Positions 34,607-42,982 of a DNA stretch of 62,921 nucleotides are shown here, piece after piece. This DNA comes from an uncultured Geobacteraceae bacterium (GTDB lineage: Bacteria; Desulfobacterota; Desulfuromonadia; Geobacterales; Pseudopelobacteraceae). A program made the translations under genes and the position numbers. A model generated the notes under the pieces. It searched no databases, was not told the DNA's origin, and saw only the letters and a list, made by a program, of their open reading frames with translations. Position 1 is the first letter of the stretch. Each line of letters begins with the position of its first letter. The stretch spans positions 1 to 62,921 of the forward strand of contig CAIYDX010000190.1 of the NCBI GenBank assembly GCA_903925005.1, read 5' to 3'.

Positions 34607-35814
34607 GCCGGCATCCTCACTGTAAATTTCGATCCTTTGCCAACCTGGCTTTCCACACATATGTCACCGCCAAGGCGTTTGATGATGTTGTACGTAATTG
34701 CCAAGCCAAGGCCAAGTCCCTGCCCGACATCCTTAGTGGTGAAAAAAGGGTCCCAGATCTGGTCAATAGCCTCTTTGGAGATCCCGCAACCTGAATCCCT
34801 GATCTGGAACATAACCATTGATTCCTTTGTAGTTTTGGTGGTTATTTCCACTACTCCTGCGCCGCTGATGGCCTGATGCGCATTTATCAGCAGATTCATG
34901 CAGACCTGGCGCAGGCCGGTTGAATCGCCGATGACATCGGGAAGATCGCTCTGGAGACTGGTCCTGATCTCGATTTTTTCGTTGCGTGATTTGTATTTTA
35001 CCAGCTCCAGGACTTCGTTCAGGATGTCGTTAATGTTCACGTTGCTGACTGAACCGTCAGACTTGCGGCTGAAGGAGAGCAGGCTGTCGATAATGCCTTT
35101 GCAGCGATACGATTCCCGGACGATCACCTGCAGATATTGGGGGAAATCCTCCAGCCGTGGATCTTCCGCCAGAGCATGCCCCTCGTTGAACCGTCTGAGC
35201 AGGGCCTCTGCATACCCAGCTACCGACGAGAGCGGGTTGTTGATTTCGTGGGCGACGCCGGCTGCCAGGACGCCGATGCTGGAGAGCTTTTCGGCCTGCA
35301 TCAGCTGCAGCTCCTGGAGGCGTTTTTCGGTTACATCGCGCAGAAACAGGAGTGCCCGATTCTGCTCCCCTTTACTATCCTCGATTGGTGTCGCCGTTAC
35401 CTCGAAGTAGCGGGCCTTCTCTCCGGAGGGGTGAGACGTAATGGATGTTTCAACCCGTTCGCCGGCCAAGGCCCGCTCTACGGGACATTCAAGCGGGGCC
35501 GATTCGTGCTCCGGATGAAAAAGTTCTCGACAGGAACAGCCGGGAAGAGTCTTTTGCGGAAAGTACTGCGGGCAGACATGGTTGCGATGCTGCACCATGC
35601 CGCTGTTGTCATAGACGATGACGCCGTCGCCGATGGAGTCGAACATGGCCTGAAATTCGCTGCTTTTTCTGCGCAAACCCAGATTTGCCGCCTCCAACTC
35701 GTGAATTTTTTGTTTAACCTCGGCATAGAAACCGATTTTAGAACTATTCAGCCCAAGCAGCCGCTCAAGCGATGATTCGTCCATCTTCGTTCTGACGGCT
35801 GCCTTGCTGTTCAT
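34594..35814 (-). CDS. PAS sensor histidine kinase paired with the NtrC-type regulator
   Basis: 406 residues, soluble. A coiled coil is followed by one PAS domain (residues 45-170) with a Cys-rich stretch (HVCPQYF, GCSCRELFHPE, LECPVERAL), then HisKA ([20 protein letters not shown]) and HATPase. The C-terminal 230 residues resemble those of the kinase at 23466. The start codon overlaps the ADH2 stop (TGATG), a tight link to alcohol oxidation. Confidence 0.92.
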   Translation of the reverse strand: MNSKAAVRTKMDESSLERLLGLNSSKIGFYAEVKQKIHELEAANLGLRRKSSEFQAMFDSIGDGVIVYDNSGMVQHRNHVCPQYFPQKTLPGCSCRELFHPEHESAPLECPVERALAGERVETSITSHPSGEKARYFEVTATPIEDSKGEQNRALLFLRDVTEKRLQELQLMQAEKLSSIGVLAAGVAHEINNPLSSVAGYAEALLRRFNEGHALAEDPRLEDFPQYLQVIVRESYRCKGIIDSLLSFSRKSDGSVSNVNINDILNEVLELVKYKSRNEKIEIRTSLQSDLPDVIGDSTGLRQVCMNLLINAHQAISGAGVVEITTKTTKESMVMFQIRDSGCGISKEAIDQIWDPFFTTKDVGQGLGLGLAITYNIIKRLGGDICVESQVGKGSKFTVRMPACQK

Positions 35815-36980
35815 CAGTATGCCCTTTCCAGGATACGCAGGAGATCTTCTTCGTCCGCCTCACGTGGGGAGGTGACGATGCAGACATCCTTGAGCGCCTG
35901 ACGTGCCAGTTCCGGTAGATCCTTGCGAAGAACCCCGATGCTGCGAAGGCTGCGCGGGGCTCCGCTCGCTTCCAGAAGCGAATCGAGTGTCTCCTGGACC
36001 CGTTCACTGGCGGCTGTGATATCGCCATTGGCGCTGTGTCCAAGTCCCCAGGCAAGTTCCTGTAGTTTGTCGGTGACAACAGGAATGTCGTATTTGATCA
36101 CTTCCGGCAGCAAAATCGCATTGATGCTGCCGTGGTTTGCATCGTAGAGGCCGCCAATCGGGTGAGCCAAAGCATGAACAATGCCGAGCATTGAATTGGA
36201 AAAGGCCATTCCGGCATGCAGGCTGGCCCGTGCAAGATTCTCCAGATCTTCCGGCCTCCGTTCGTGAACGGCATCCGCCAGGCTGCCTGCCAGAAGACGC
36301 AGCGCCTTGATGGCATGGACATCGGTGAGGGTGGTTGAGGCAATTGAAAAGAAAGCCTCCATGGCATGACTCAAGGCATCGGTAGCGGTGGTGCCGACAA
36401 ATTCATCCGGCAGGGTTGTGAGGGTGTCCGGATCTGTCAGGCTGATATCCGGAGCGACACAGCGACTCATGATGCATATTTTTCGAAAGTGCTCGGTATC
36501 ACTGATTATGGCAAACTGGGAGACATCGGAGCCGGTGCCGCAGGTTGTCGGACAGAGAACCAAAGGGGGAAGCGGACGAATAATCCGATCCGGCCCCTCG
36601 AAGTCCCGGATTTTTCCTCCGTTCGAGACTAAAATGGCGATCGCCTTGGCCGCATCCATCGAGCTGCCGCCGCCAAGACCGACAATTACATCGGCACCAT
36701 GGCGCTGGTATTCCCGTACCCCCTCTTCCACTTCGTGATCCTTTGGATTCGGAGTGATCCCGTCAAAATAAATAAACTCAAGTCCGGCATCAAGAAGGCT
36801 TCGCATGGCCACATCGACCCAGCCGGCATGAAACAGCCCCTTGTCGCTGACCAGAAAGACTTTTTTGCCTCCAAGCCTGCGGGCGCACCCACCCACCTGG
36901 CTCAGCATGCCTCTACCGAAAATAATTTCAGGAACCTCAAATTTATAATTATGCAATGTGCTGTTCCGGTGCTTTTCCAT
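35814..36980 (-). CDS. Iron-type alcohol dehydrogenase (ADH2)
   Basis: 388 residues from the ATG at 36980 (GAAAGG upstream); the frame extends further up without a ribosome site. Fe-ADH motifs: VGLGGGSSMDAAKAIA, CPTTCGTGSDVSQFAI, ATDALSHAMEAFF, HALAHPIGGLYDANHG. It resembles ADH3 at 40081 more than ADH1. NAD-dependent ethanol, butanol or 1,3-propanediol oxidation is possible. It is first gene of an ADH-kinase-regulator-moaA run with a sigma-54 promoter. Confidence 0.9.
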   Translation of the reverse strand: MEKHRNSTLHNYKFEVPEIIFGRGMLSQVGGCARRLGGKKVFLVSDKGLFHAGWVDVAMRSLLDAGLEFIYFDGITPNPKDHEVEEGVREYQRHGADVIVGLGGGSSMDAAKAIAILVSNGGKIRDFEGPDRIIRPLPPLVLCPTTCGTGSDVSQFAIISDTEHFRKICIMSRCVAPDISLTDPDTLTTLPDEFVGTTATDALSHAMEAFFSIASTTLTDVHAIKALRLLAGSLADAVHERRPEDLENLARASLHAGMAFSNSMLGIVHALAHPIGGLYDANHGSINAILLPEVIKYDIPVVTDKLQELAWGLGHSANGDITAASERVQETLDSLLEASGAPRSLRSIGVLRKDLPELARQALKDVCIVTSPREADEEDLLRILERAY

Positions 36981-37026
36981 TACATGCCTTTCGTAGTGAA
37001 CCATACCGAGGGGGTTAATCCTTACA

Positions 37027-37042
37027 AGCAATGCTCGTGCCC
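37027..37042 (-). promoter_or_regulatory. Sigma-54 promoter of the ADH2 operon
   Basis: Minus-strand GGGCACGAGCATTGCT has exact GG-N10-GC spacing, differing from consensus only at the first T of the -24 box. It predicts a leader of about 36 bases before the ADH2 ATG at 36980. Confidence 0.7.
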
Positions 37043-37049
37043 AATGCAA

Positions 37050-37316
37050 AACCAGGTTCTATGTTTTTTATCATTTTTCCATACTTCCGCAATAATTTTT
37101 CATTTTCCTTGTACATCACTTGTCAATAGTTAATGCGATTTTCATTTTGGGACTATTCTCCACGGTGTAGAACTCTTACTCATTACTATATCATACAATA
37201 ATTACGGCATGTTAGAAAATATGTCGCGTATATCCACACTTTCTTCCAACCAGGGCTTCGCAATCTGTAAGCCTGTAACATGCCGAAACTAAACAACAAT
37301 ACCATTGTTTTATTTT
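37050..37316. other. AT-rich intergenic DNA between ADH2 and porin promoters
   Basis: No coding region is convincing on either strand. Candidate enhancer DNA for the divergent sigma-54 promoters at 37027 and 37317 should lie here, but I see no strong palindrome. Confidence 0.5.
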
Positions 37317-37332
37317 TGGCACCGTGGTTGCA
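37317..37332 (+). promoter_or_regulatory. Sigma-54 promoter of the porin operon
   Basis: TGGCACCGTGGTTGCA matches the full consensus TGGCAC-N5-TTGCA. The leader to the porin start is about 270 bases and includes a dyad, TGTTCAG and CTGAACA spaced by nine bases, at 37501-37523. Confidence 0.82.
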
Positions 37333-37615
37333 CAAGGGATAGTCGTGCCTCTGTATGGATCTGCATGGTTGACCATGGTGAGTGGCGGATCCTGGTGCAA
37401 ATTTACAAGAACGTCGGATAACAGGGTGTTGATCGACTACCAGGTAGAGATGATTGTAGCAAGGTGATTACACTATCTCAAGGAAAGGAGAAGCAGTACG
37501 TGTTCAGTCAGAGCGTCTGAACAGAAATGGCAGTGAAGCGAGTCATCATAGTTTCACCGTGTAGTGGAAATCTTGTTTGAGAATCTAAATTTATCTAAAG
37601 AGGGAGAATGCGTTT

Positions 37616-38866
37616 ATGAAGAAGAGTACACTATTAGGGCTTGGACTTCTGGCAGCAGCTGCAGTGGCCGCAAGCAACCCGGCAAACGCGGCAGTTGAAC
37701 TTGTTGGAGCAAACGGCTGGAAACTCAGCACGGACGGCATAGTGGATTTATACTCCACCTACGCTTCGACAACCAAAAATCCAGGCGGCGCCGGTCGTTC
37801 GTTAAGCCTGCTGAGTGTCGGCGGCACTGAAACCAAACAGGATGAACGATTCGGCATGGGCATCGGCCTGCTCCCGTCGGTAATCGCCTTCAATGTTACG
37901 GCTCCCACCACCAGCGGGGTGGATTCGGCCGTGCGGGTCGGTATTTATCCGGCTCTTCAGAATAAAGCAAACGCAACCGGCACCGCTAATCGTTTCGACA
38001 CCGCTCCAAATATCGACTTCCGTGAATTCTTTTATACCGCCAAGGGCGCCTATGGTGAACTGTTGATCGGTCGCGCCCTCAACCTCTATCAGGGGAAAAA
38101 TATCCTGAATGACATGACGCTCCTCGGGGCTGGTGTCGTGCCGGGAACCGCATTCCGCGGCAATACGACCCTTGGCCACATCGGCTACGGCTATCTCTAT
38201 ACAAACTTTGGACCGCAGTTCCGCTATACCACGCCGGACATGGCTGGGACCAAAGTGGCGGTCTCTATCGGTGAACCCTACAAAATCAGCGCCGACACCG
38301 CTTCAACAAACTCACCACGCCTGGAGGCAGAAATCTCTTATGCCAAAACCTATGGCGGAACAGCTGTGCAGGCATGGGCTTCCGGGTTGTACCAGAGCGC
38401 AACACGCAGTGATACGGCCGCAGCGCGACCGGGAGAGAAAAATACATCAACCGGCGGCGCCGCTGGCGTCAGCGCCGGTTTTAGCGGCATCAACCTGATG
38501 CTCTCCGGTTATGGCGGCAAGGGGCTTGGCATGGTCAGCGTACAGGACGGTGACTTCCTTGGATCAACCGCAACAGATGCAGCAGGGAACGAGAGAACCG
38601 CCTGGGGTTACCTGGCCCAGGTCACTTATGCGCTGACCCCTTCTGTTACGCTGGGAGTTAACTATGGTCAGAGCCGTGAGAAAGCCGGCACGGCAGCCGA
38701 TACTCTTTTGATTACGAGCCAGGAAGCGGGAACAGCGTCCGTTACCTACGGTCTCAACAAATTCATCAAGTTTACCGGCGAATATACCTATGCCCAGAAT
38801 ACCTGGAATGATCATGCAACACAGCATTCCAACCAGTTTGCTCTTGGATCGACGTTCTTCTGGTAA
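37616..38866 (+). CDS. Outer-membrane porin-like protein
   Basis: 416 residues. A signal peptide (MKKSTLLGLGLLAAAAVAAS, cleavage after ANA) is followed by alternating beta-strand sequence and a C-terminal aromatic residue (...FALGSTFFW), typical of outer-membrane barrels. GGGAG lies nine bases before the ATG. It heads an operon with a DUF4242 protein and an AmiS/UreI-like channel, suggesting small uncharged solutes as cargo (inference). Confidence 0.82.
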   Translation: MKKSTLLGLGLLAAAAVAASNPANAAVELVGANGWKLSTDGIVDLYSTYASTTKNPGGAGRSLSLLSVGGTETKQDERFGMGIGLLPSVIAFNVTAPTTSGVDSAVRVGIYPALQNKANATGTANRFDTAPNIDFREFFYTAKGAYGELLIGRALNLYQGKNILNDMTLLGAGVVPGTAFRGNTTLGHIGYGYLYTNFGPQFRYTTPDMAGTKVAVSIGEPYKISADTASTNSPRLEAEISYAKTYGGTAVQAWASGLYQSATRSDTAAARPGEKNTSTGGAAGVSAGFSGINLMLSGYGGKGLGMVSVQDGDFLGSTATDAAGNERTAWGYLAQVTYALTPSVTLGVNYGQSREKAGTAADTLLITSQEAGTASVTYGLNKFIKFTGEYTYAQNTWNDHATQHSNQFALGSTFFW

Positions 38867-38898
38867 CAGATGGTTCAGACTCTTAAAAGGAGATTACC

Positions 38899-39171
38899 AT
38901 GCCGAAATATGTAATCGAACGTGAACTTGCAGGGGCAGGGCAACTGCCGGCTGAAACATTACAGGCGATATCACAGAAATCCTGCAGTGTACTCAACGGG
39001 CTCGGCCCGCAGATTCAGTGGGTCCAGAGCTATGTGACCGACGACAAGATTTATTGCATCTACATCGCTCCCAACAAGGAGATGGTGCTGGAGCACGCTA
39101 AACAGGGCGGATTTCCGGCCAACAGTGTTGCTGAAGTCAGGACGATGATTGACCCGACCACGGCAGAATAA
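38899..39171 (+). CDS. DUF4242 family protein
   Basis: 90 residues: MPKYVIERELAGAGQLPAET, then IQWVQSYVTDDKIYCIYIAP, GFPANSVAEVRTMID. This matches DUF4242, a small ferredoxin-like fold with a nickel-binding member in Streptomyces. AAAGGAG precedes it. It is 32 bases downstream of the porin and 68 bases before the channel-like gene. Confidence 0.85.
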   Translation: MPKYVIERELAGAGQLPAETLQAISQKSCSVLNGLGPQIQWVQSYVTDDKIYCIYIAPNKEMVLEHAKQGGFPANSVAEVRTMIDPTTAE

Positions 39172-39239
39172 CTATCCCTTTGCTCCCCTTCCCGATTGAT
39201 TCGGGAAAAGGGACTGTAATTAAATTCAAGGAGAGTGTC

Positions 39240-39770
39240 ATGACTTTAGCATTATTGATAGCAATCAGTATTATGTGGATCCCTGTAGCAATTTTGTTTC
39301 TTGGCAAAGGCGAGGCCAAGGGTACCGGCGCCATTACCGGTTTTGTTGGTGTGACGGTTGTGTTGGGGGCTTTCCTGCAAACCGCGCTTTTTAAGGATGC
39401 CTTTACCGGCGGTCTGTTGTTTGCACACGGGCTTCTGTACTGTACCGTTGCCTATGCGCTTCTTAACGGGTTGGAAGATCTGCGTTCGGTGGGGAATGTC
39501 AGTCTTACGGTCGCAATTATCTCCGCCGTGTACATGGTGCTCTTTTATGTTGGCGGCGCTCCTGGGCCGGATGGAAAGCCGCTGTCGCCGCAAAGTACAT
39601 ATTTGGCCTTTGCCTGTGCAGGCTATACGGTGTTGACTGTCGAGGTTTGGCTGAATGCCTATGGCAAGCTGTCAGCCAGTACTCTGGCATATTCTTTAAT
39701 TGCATGGGCGTTTCCGGGCCTGCTGATTCCATCATTCATGCTGATGTCATCAGGCAAACTGCCTTTTTAG
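39240..39770 (+). CDS. AmiS/UreI-like membrane channel
   Basis: 176 residues from the ATG at 39240 (AAGGAG upstream), about six hydrophobic segments. GEAKGTGAITGFVGVTVVLG, then AHGLLYCTVAYALLNGLEDL and YTVLTVEVWLNAYGK follow the AmiS/UreI pattern of proton-gated urea or amide channels. Acetamide and urea are known cargo; alcohols or short amides are guesses for this operon. Confidence 0.72.
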   Translation: MTLALLIAISIMWIPVAILFLGKGEAKGTGAITGFVGVTVVLGAFLQTALFKDAFTGGLLFAHGLLYCTVAYALLNGLEDLRSVGNVSLTVAIISAVYMVLFYVGGAPGPDGKPLSPQSTYLAFACAGYTVLTVEVWLNAYGKLSASTLAYSLIAWAFPGLLIPSFMLMSSGKLPF

Positions 39771-39786
39771 TTCAAAATCAGGTATT

Positions 39787-39832
39787 GAGGCTGAAGGTTA
39801 AAGGTTTTGTTTTCTAACAGCCTTCAGCCTAT
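39787..39832 (+). terminator. Hairpin after the channel gene
   Basis: AGGCTGAAGG and CCTTCAGCCT pair around a 24-base loop soon after the stop codon. There is no U-run, so termination efficiency is doubtful. Confidence 0.5.
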
Positions 39833-39879
39833 CAACCTGTCTAGTAACATACAGATCTGACTCGAAAACGTGATTTCAC

Positions 39880-39998
39880 AATAAACGACCAAGACCCATA
39901 GCGGCATGGCAACCGTAGCGGTAAAGCTACAGAAAAACACGATACGAGGCTGGAGCAGGGGCGCTTATTCGACAAGCGCCCCTGCTTTTTTGTCAAAC
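39880..39998 (+). ncRNA. Structured leader or small RNA with terminator, class unknown
   Basis: From about 39890 the RNA can fold into CCAAGACC pairing with GGCUGG, with inner hairpins CGG...CCG and GUAGC-GGUAAA-GCUAC, then AGAAAAACACGAUACGAG. It is followed by a perfect terminator, GCAGGGGCGCUU, AUUCGAC, AAGCGCCCCUGC and a U-run. ADH3 starts about 83 bases after. I could not match it to GEMM, moco or other aptamers. Confidence 0.45.
39958..39995 (+). terminator. Strong intrinsic terminator before ADH3
   Basis: GCAGGGGCGCTT and AAGCGCCCCTGC form a 12-base stem with an ATTCGAC-like loop, followed by TTTTTTG. It may end the structured RNA or attenuate ADH3. Confidence 0.88.
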
Positions 39999-40080
39999 GG
40001 CCGCCTATTAAAAAGATTGAGGGATGTTTTCGGATAGGATAGAATACAGTTTTAGAGAGATACTTTTTTTGGAGGCTGTC

Positions 40081-41241
40081 ATGTCAGAGGGTTTTGAGCT
40101 GCGAAAGTTTGTTGCCCCTGAATTCGTTTTCGGAGTGGGGGCGCGGCATCTTGCCGGGCGCTATGCGAAAAATCTGGGGGGGCGTAAGGTACTTGTCGTC
40201 TCCGATCCGGGTGTGGTCGCAGCGGGATGGACCAAGGATGTGACGGACAGCCTCGAAGCGGAAGGGTTGTCCTTTGCCCTGTTCACCGGGGTGACATCCA
40301 ATCCCAAGGCCGACGAGATAATGGCAGGTGTTGCACAATACAGGTCGGAGAGGTGCAATGCGCTTATTGCCGTAGGTGGCGGCAGCCCGATCGATTGCGC
40401 GAAGGGGATCGGTATTGTCTGTTCCAACGACCGGCACATCCTGCAGTTCGAAGGAGTGGATACGGTAAAACTGCCGATGCCCCCTCTGGTTTGCGTCCCG
40501 ACTACCGGGGGGACCTCGGCGGACGTTTCGCAGTTCGTCATCATCAGTAATCCGCTGGAAAAGGTCAAATTCGCCATTATCAGCAAGTCGGTCGTCCCCG
40601 ACCTGGCGCTGATCGATCCGGAAACTCTTACCACCATGGACTCCTACCTCACGGCCTGTACCGGACTGGACGCCTTGACCCACGCCATCGAGGCCTATGT
40701 CTCGACGGCCCGCTCAGCGATGACCGATCTGCATGCCATTGAGGCAATTCGGCTGATTTCCAAAAGTCTTCTCCCCTCGATTGCAAATCTTAACGACCTG
40801 GAACTGCGCAGCAATATAATGCAGGGGAGCCTGCAGGCGGGGCTGGCCTTTTCCAATGCCATTCTGGGTGCCACCCACGCGATGGCTCATAGCCTGGGTG
40901 GGGCGCTCGATATCGCCCATGGCGAATGCAACGCCATCCTGCTCGACCACGTTATTACCTTCAATCTGCCGACAGCCCCGGAACGTTTTGAACACATAGC
41001 CGAGGCGATGGGGCTGGATCTGCGTGGGATGGGTTCCGTTCAGAAAAAATCGGCCCTGCCGAACCACGTCAGAGAACTGAAAGCCGCTGCCGGTATCTCC
41101 CGTACTTTGAATGAACTGGGGGTAGGGCGTAGCGATGTCAATTTCCTTACCGACCATGCTTTGAAAGATCCCTGCATGGCGACCAATCCGAGAAAGGCGT
41201 CTCACCGGGATATCGAGGTAGTGTATGAAGAATCACTCTGA
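40081..41241 (+). CDS. Iron-type alcohol dehydrogenase (ADH3)
   Basis: 386 residues from the ATG at 40081 (TTGGAGG upstream). Motifs: IAVGGGSPIDCAKGIG, CVPTTGGTSADVSQFV, GLDALTHAIEAYVS, THAMAHSLGGALDIAHG. It is a type III Fe-ADH. It overlaps the following hybrid kinase gene by 17 bases, repeating the ADH-kinase link seen at ADH2. I found no sigma-54 site before it. Confidence 0.9.
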   Translation: MSEGFELRKFVAPEFVFGVGARHLAGRYAKNLGGRKVLVVSDPGVVAAGWTKDVTDSLEAEGLSFALFTGVTSNPKADEIMAGVAQYRSERCNALIAVGGGSPIDCAKGIGIVCSNDRHILQFEGVDTVKLPMPPLVCVPTTGGTSADVSQFVIISNPLEKVKFAIISKSVVPDLALIDPETLTTMDSYLTACTGLDALTHAIEAYVSTARSAMTDLHAIEAIRLISKSLLPSIANLNDLELRSNIMQGSLQAGLAFSNAILGATHAMAHSLGGALDIAHGECNAILLDHVITFNLPTAPERFEHIAEAMGLDLRGMGSVQKKSALPNHVRELKAAAGISRTLNELGVGRSDVNFLTDHALKDPCMATNPRKASHRDIEVVYEESL

Positions 41242-42868
41242 TTCTCCCGATTCGCTGGACGCCTTGCAGAAAAAGCTGGCCGGATTCGGCGAATTCTCTG
41301 TGCGCAAAACCTATTACCCCGAACTGCAGCAGCGTCTTGAGGAGCTGCGCGAGAGCGAGGCATTTCTTAAAAACATCGTTGACAACATCCCCGCCATGGT
41401 CTTCGTAAAAGATGCGGCTGAACTCCGTTATGTAGCCTTAAACAAGGCCGGAGAGGATCTGCTCGGTTACTCGCGGGAAGAGTTGCTGGGTAAAACCGAC
41501 CGTGATATTGTTCCTGAAGAGCAGGCGGCATTCTTCACCGGTAAGGATCGGGAAGTGCTAACGCGGGGCAATCTGGTTGAAATACCGGAAGAGACGGTTA
41601 AAACCAGGTCTGGTGAAGACCGGATTCTGCGCGTCAAAAAGATCCCGCTCTATGATAGCGAGGGGACCGCCCGTTACATGCTCGGCATTGCGGAAGACAT
41701 TACCGATCGCAAACATCTGGAGGAGCAGCTTTTGCAGTCCCAGAAGATGGAGGCGATCGGGCAGCTGGCCGGCGGGGTGGCCCATGATTTCAACAACATC
41801 CTGATGGTGATCATGGGTTACGGTCAGATGTTGAGTAGAGACCTTGCTTTGGACGCCCACCAGAAGGAGAAGGTGGAGCTCATTATCGAGGCATCGGATA
41901 AAGCGGCTCTGTTGACCCGCGGCCTGCTGACGTTCAGTCGCAAGCAGGAGATGACCCCCAGGGTGGTCAACCTCAACGATGTTGTTCAGCAGGTGCATAA
42001 GTTCCTTGCCAGAATTATCGGGGAAGATGTTCAGCTTACGCCAAAACCGGATACGTCCGAGCTGCTGGTTAAAATAGACAGCGGCCAGATCGAACAGGTT
42101 CTGATTAACCTGGCCACCAATGCTCGGGATGCGATGCCGAAAGGGGGCCTGTTGACCATAGGGACCGGACTTATGGACGTCGATGCCTCATTTGTTCAGG
42201 CTAACGGTTATGGTAAAACCGGGCGTTATGCCCTGATATCGGTCTCCGATACCGGCAGCGGAATGGATGAGAAAACCAGAAGCAGAATTTTCGAACCCTT
42301 TTTTACTACAAAGGAGGTGGGTAAGGGGACCGGTCTCGGCATGTCGATCGTGTACGGAATCGTCAAGCAGCATCACGGTTTTATCAATGTATATAGCGAA
42401 CCGGGGATCGGAACCACCTTCCGCATCTATATCCCTCTGATTGACAAGGGGCTTGCGGAGGATGAGAGTGTTGTCATGCCGACGCCGCCGAAAGGGGGGA
42501 GCGAAACTATCCTGGTGGCCGAGGACGATGCCGCCGTGCTCATGCTCACCGAGGAGATCCTTACCAGTTTCGGCTATCTGGTGATTCCAGCCGAGGACGG
42601 CGAGGACGCGGTTGAGAAGTTCAAGGTGCACCGGGATACGATCAAGCTCATCCTGATGGATATCATCATGCCGAAGAAAAACGGCAAGGAGGCTTATCGC
42701 GAGATCAGGCAGTTAGACGCCGATGTCAAGATCATCTATTCCAGCGGCTATACCCTGGATATCATTCAGAGCCGCGACGTCCTTGATGAGGGGGCGGAGC
42801 TTATCATGAAACCGGTTCAGCCGTTGGAGCTGTTACGGAAGGTTCGGGAACTGCTCGATGGAGAATAA
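41225..42868 (+). CDS. PAS hybrid histidine kinase with C-terminal receiver
   Basis: 547 residues. PAS domain near residues 48-165 (FLKNIVDNIPAMVFVKDAAE), HisKA GVAHDFNNILMVIMGYGQML, HATPase with DTGSGMDEKTRSRIFEPFFT, and a receiver from about residue 430 with IKLILMDIIMPKKNGKEAY. It starts inside the ADH3 gene. The HDFNN H-box differs from the HEINN of the other two kinases, so it belongs to another subgroup. Likely output partner: the AcoR-type activator or an unlinked regulator. Confidence 0.92.
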   Translation: MKNHSDSPDSLDALQKKLAGFGEFSVRKTYYPELQQRLEELRESEAFLKNIVDNIPAMVFVKDAAELRYVALNKAGEDLLGYSREELLGKTDRDIVPEEQAAFFTGKDREVLTRGNLVEIPEETVKTRSGEDRILRVKKIPLYDSEGTARYMLGIAEDITDRKHLEEQLLQSQKMEAIGQLAGGVAHDFNNILMVIMGYGQMLSRDLALDAHQKEKVELIIEASDKAALLTRGLLTFSRKQEMTPRVVNLNDVVQQVHKFLARIIGEDVQLTPKPDTSELLVKIDSGQIEQVLINLATNARDAMPKGGLLTIGTGLMDVDASFVQANGYGKTGRYALISVSDTGSGMDEKTRSRIFEPFFTTKEVGKGTGLGMSIVYGIVKQHHGFINVYSEPGIGTTFRIYIPLIDKGLAEDESVVMPTPPKGGSETILVAEDDAAVLMLTEEILTSFGYLVIPAEDGEDAVEKFKVHRDTIKLILMDIIMPKKNGKEAYREIRQLDADVKIIYSSGYTLDIIQSRDVLDEGAELIMKPVQPLELLRKVRELLDGE

Positions 42869-42892
42869 TTAGGGTTCCGTACCCTTTTGGTT

Positions 42893-42982
42893 GTAGGGGT
42901 GAAGCATGTTTTATCTGCTTCGCCCGCCTTAGATCTCCATAGGAAATAGGGCGAACAGGTGCGGCTTTTGCTTCGCCCCTAC
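42893..42982. repeat. Interspersed dyad repeat, family 2, copy B
   Basis: Arms GTAGGGGTGAAGCA and TGCTTCGCCCCTAC, with an internal CTTCGCCCGCC and its partner. It is the same family as 3879-3968 and sits between the convergent hybrid kinase and acoR-type genes. Confidence 0.85.

Noticed and set aside
37247-37262. Second sigma-54-like site on the minus strand before ADH2
   Set aside because: The -24 box AGGCTT is poor, and the site at 37027 is closer to consensus and better placed.
39880-39960. GEMM (c-di-GMP or cGAMP) riboswitch before ADH3
   Set aside because: It has a GGCAACC-like stretch but lacks the conserved GGGACGCAAAGCC-type core; left as unclassified.
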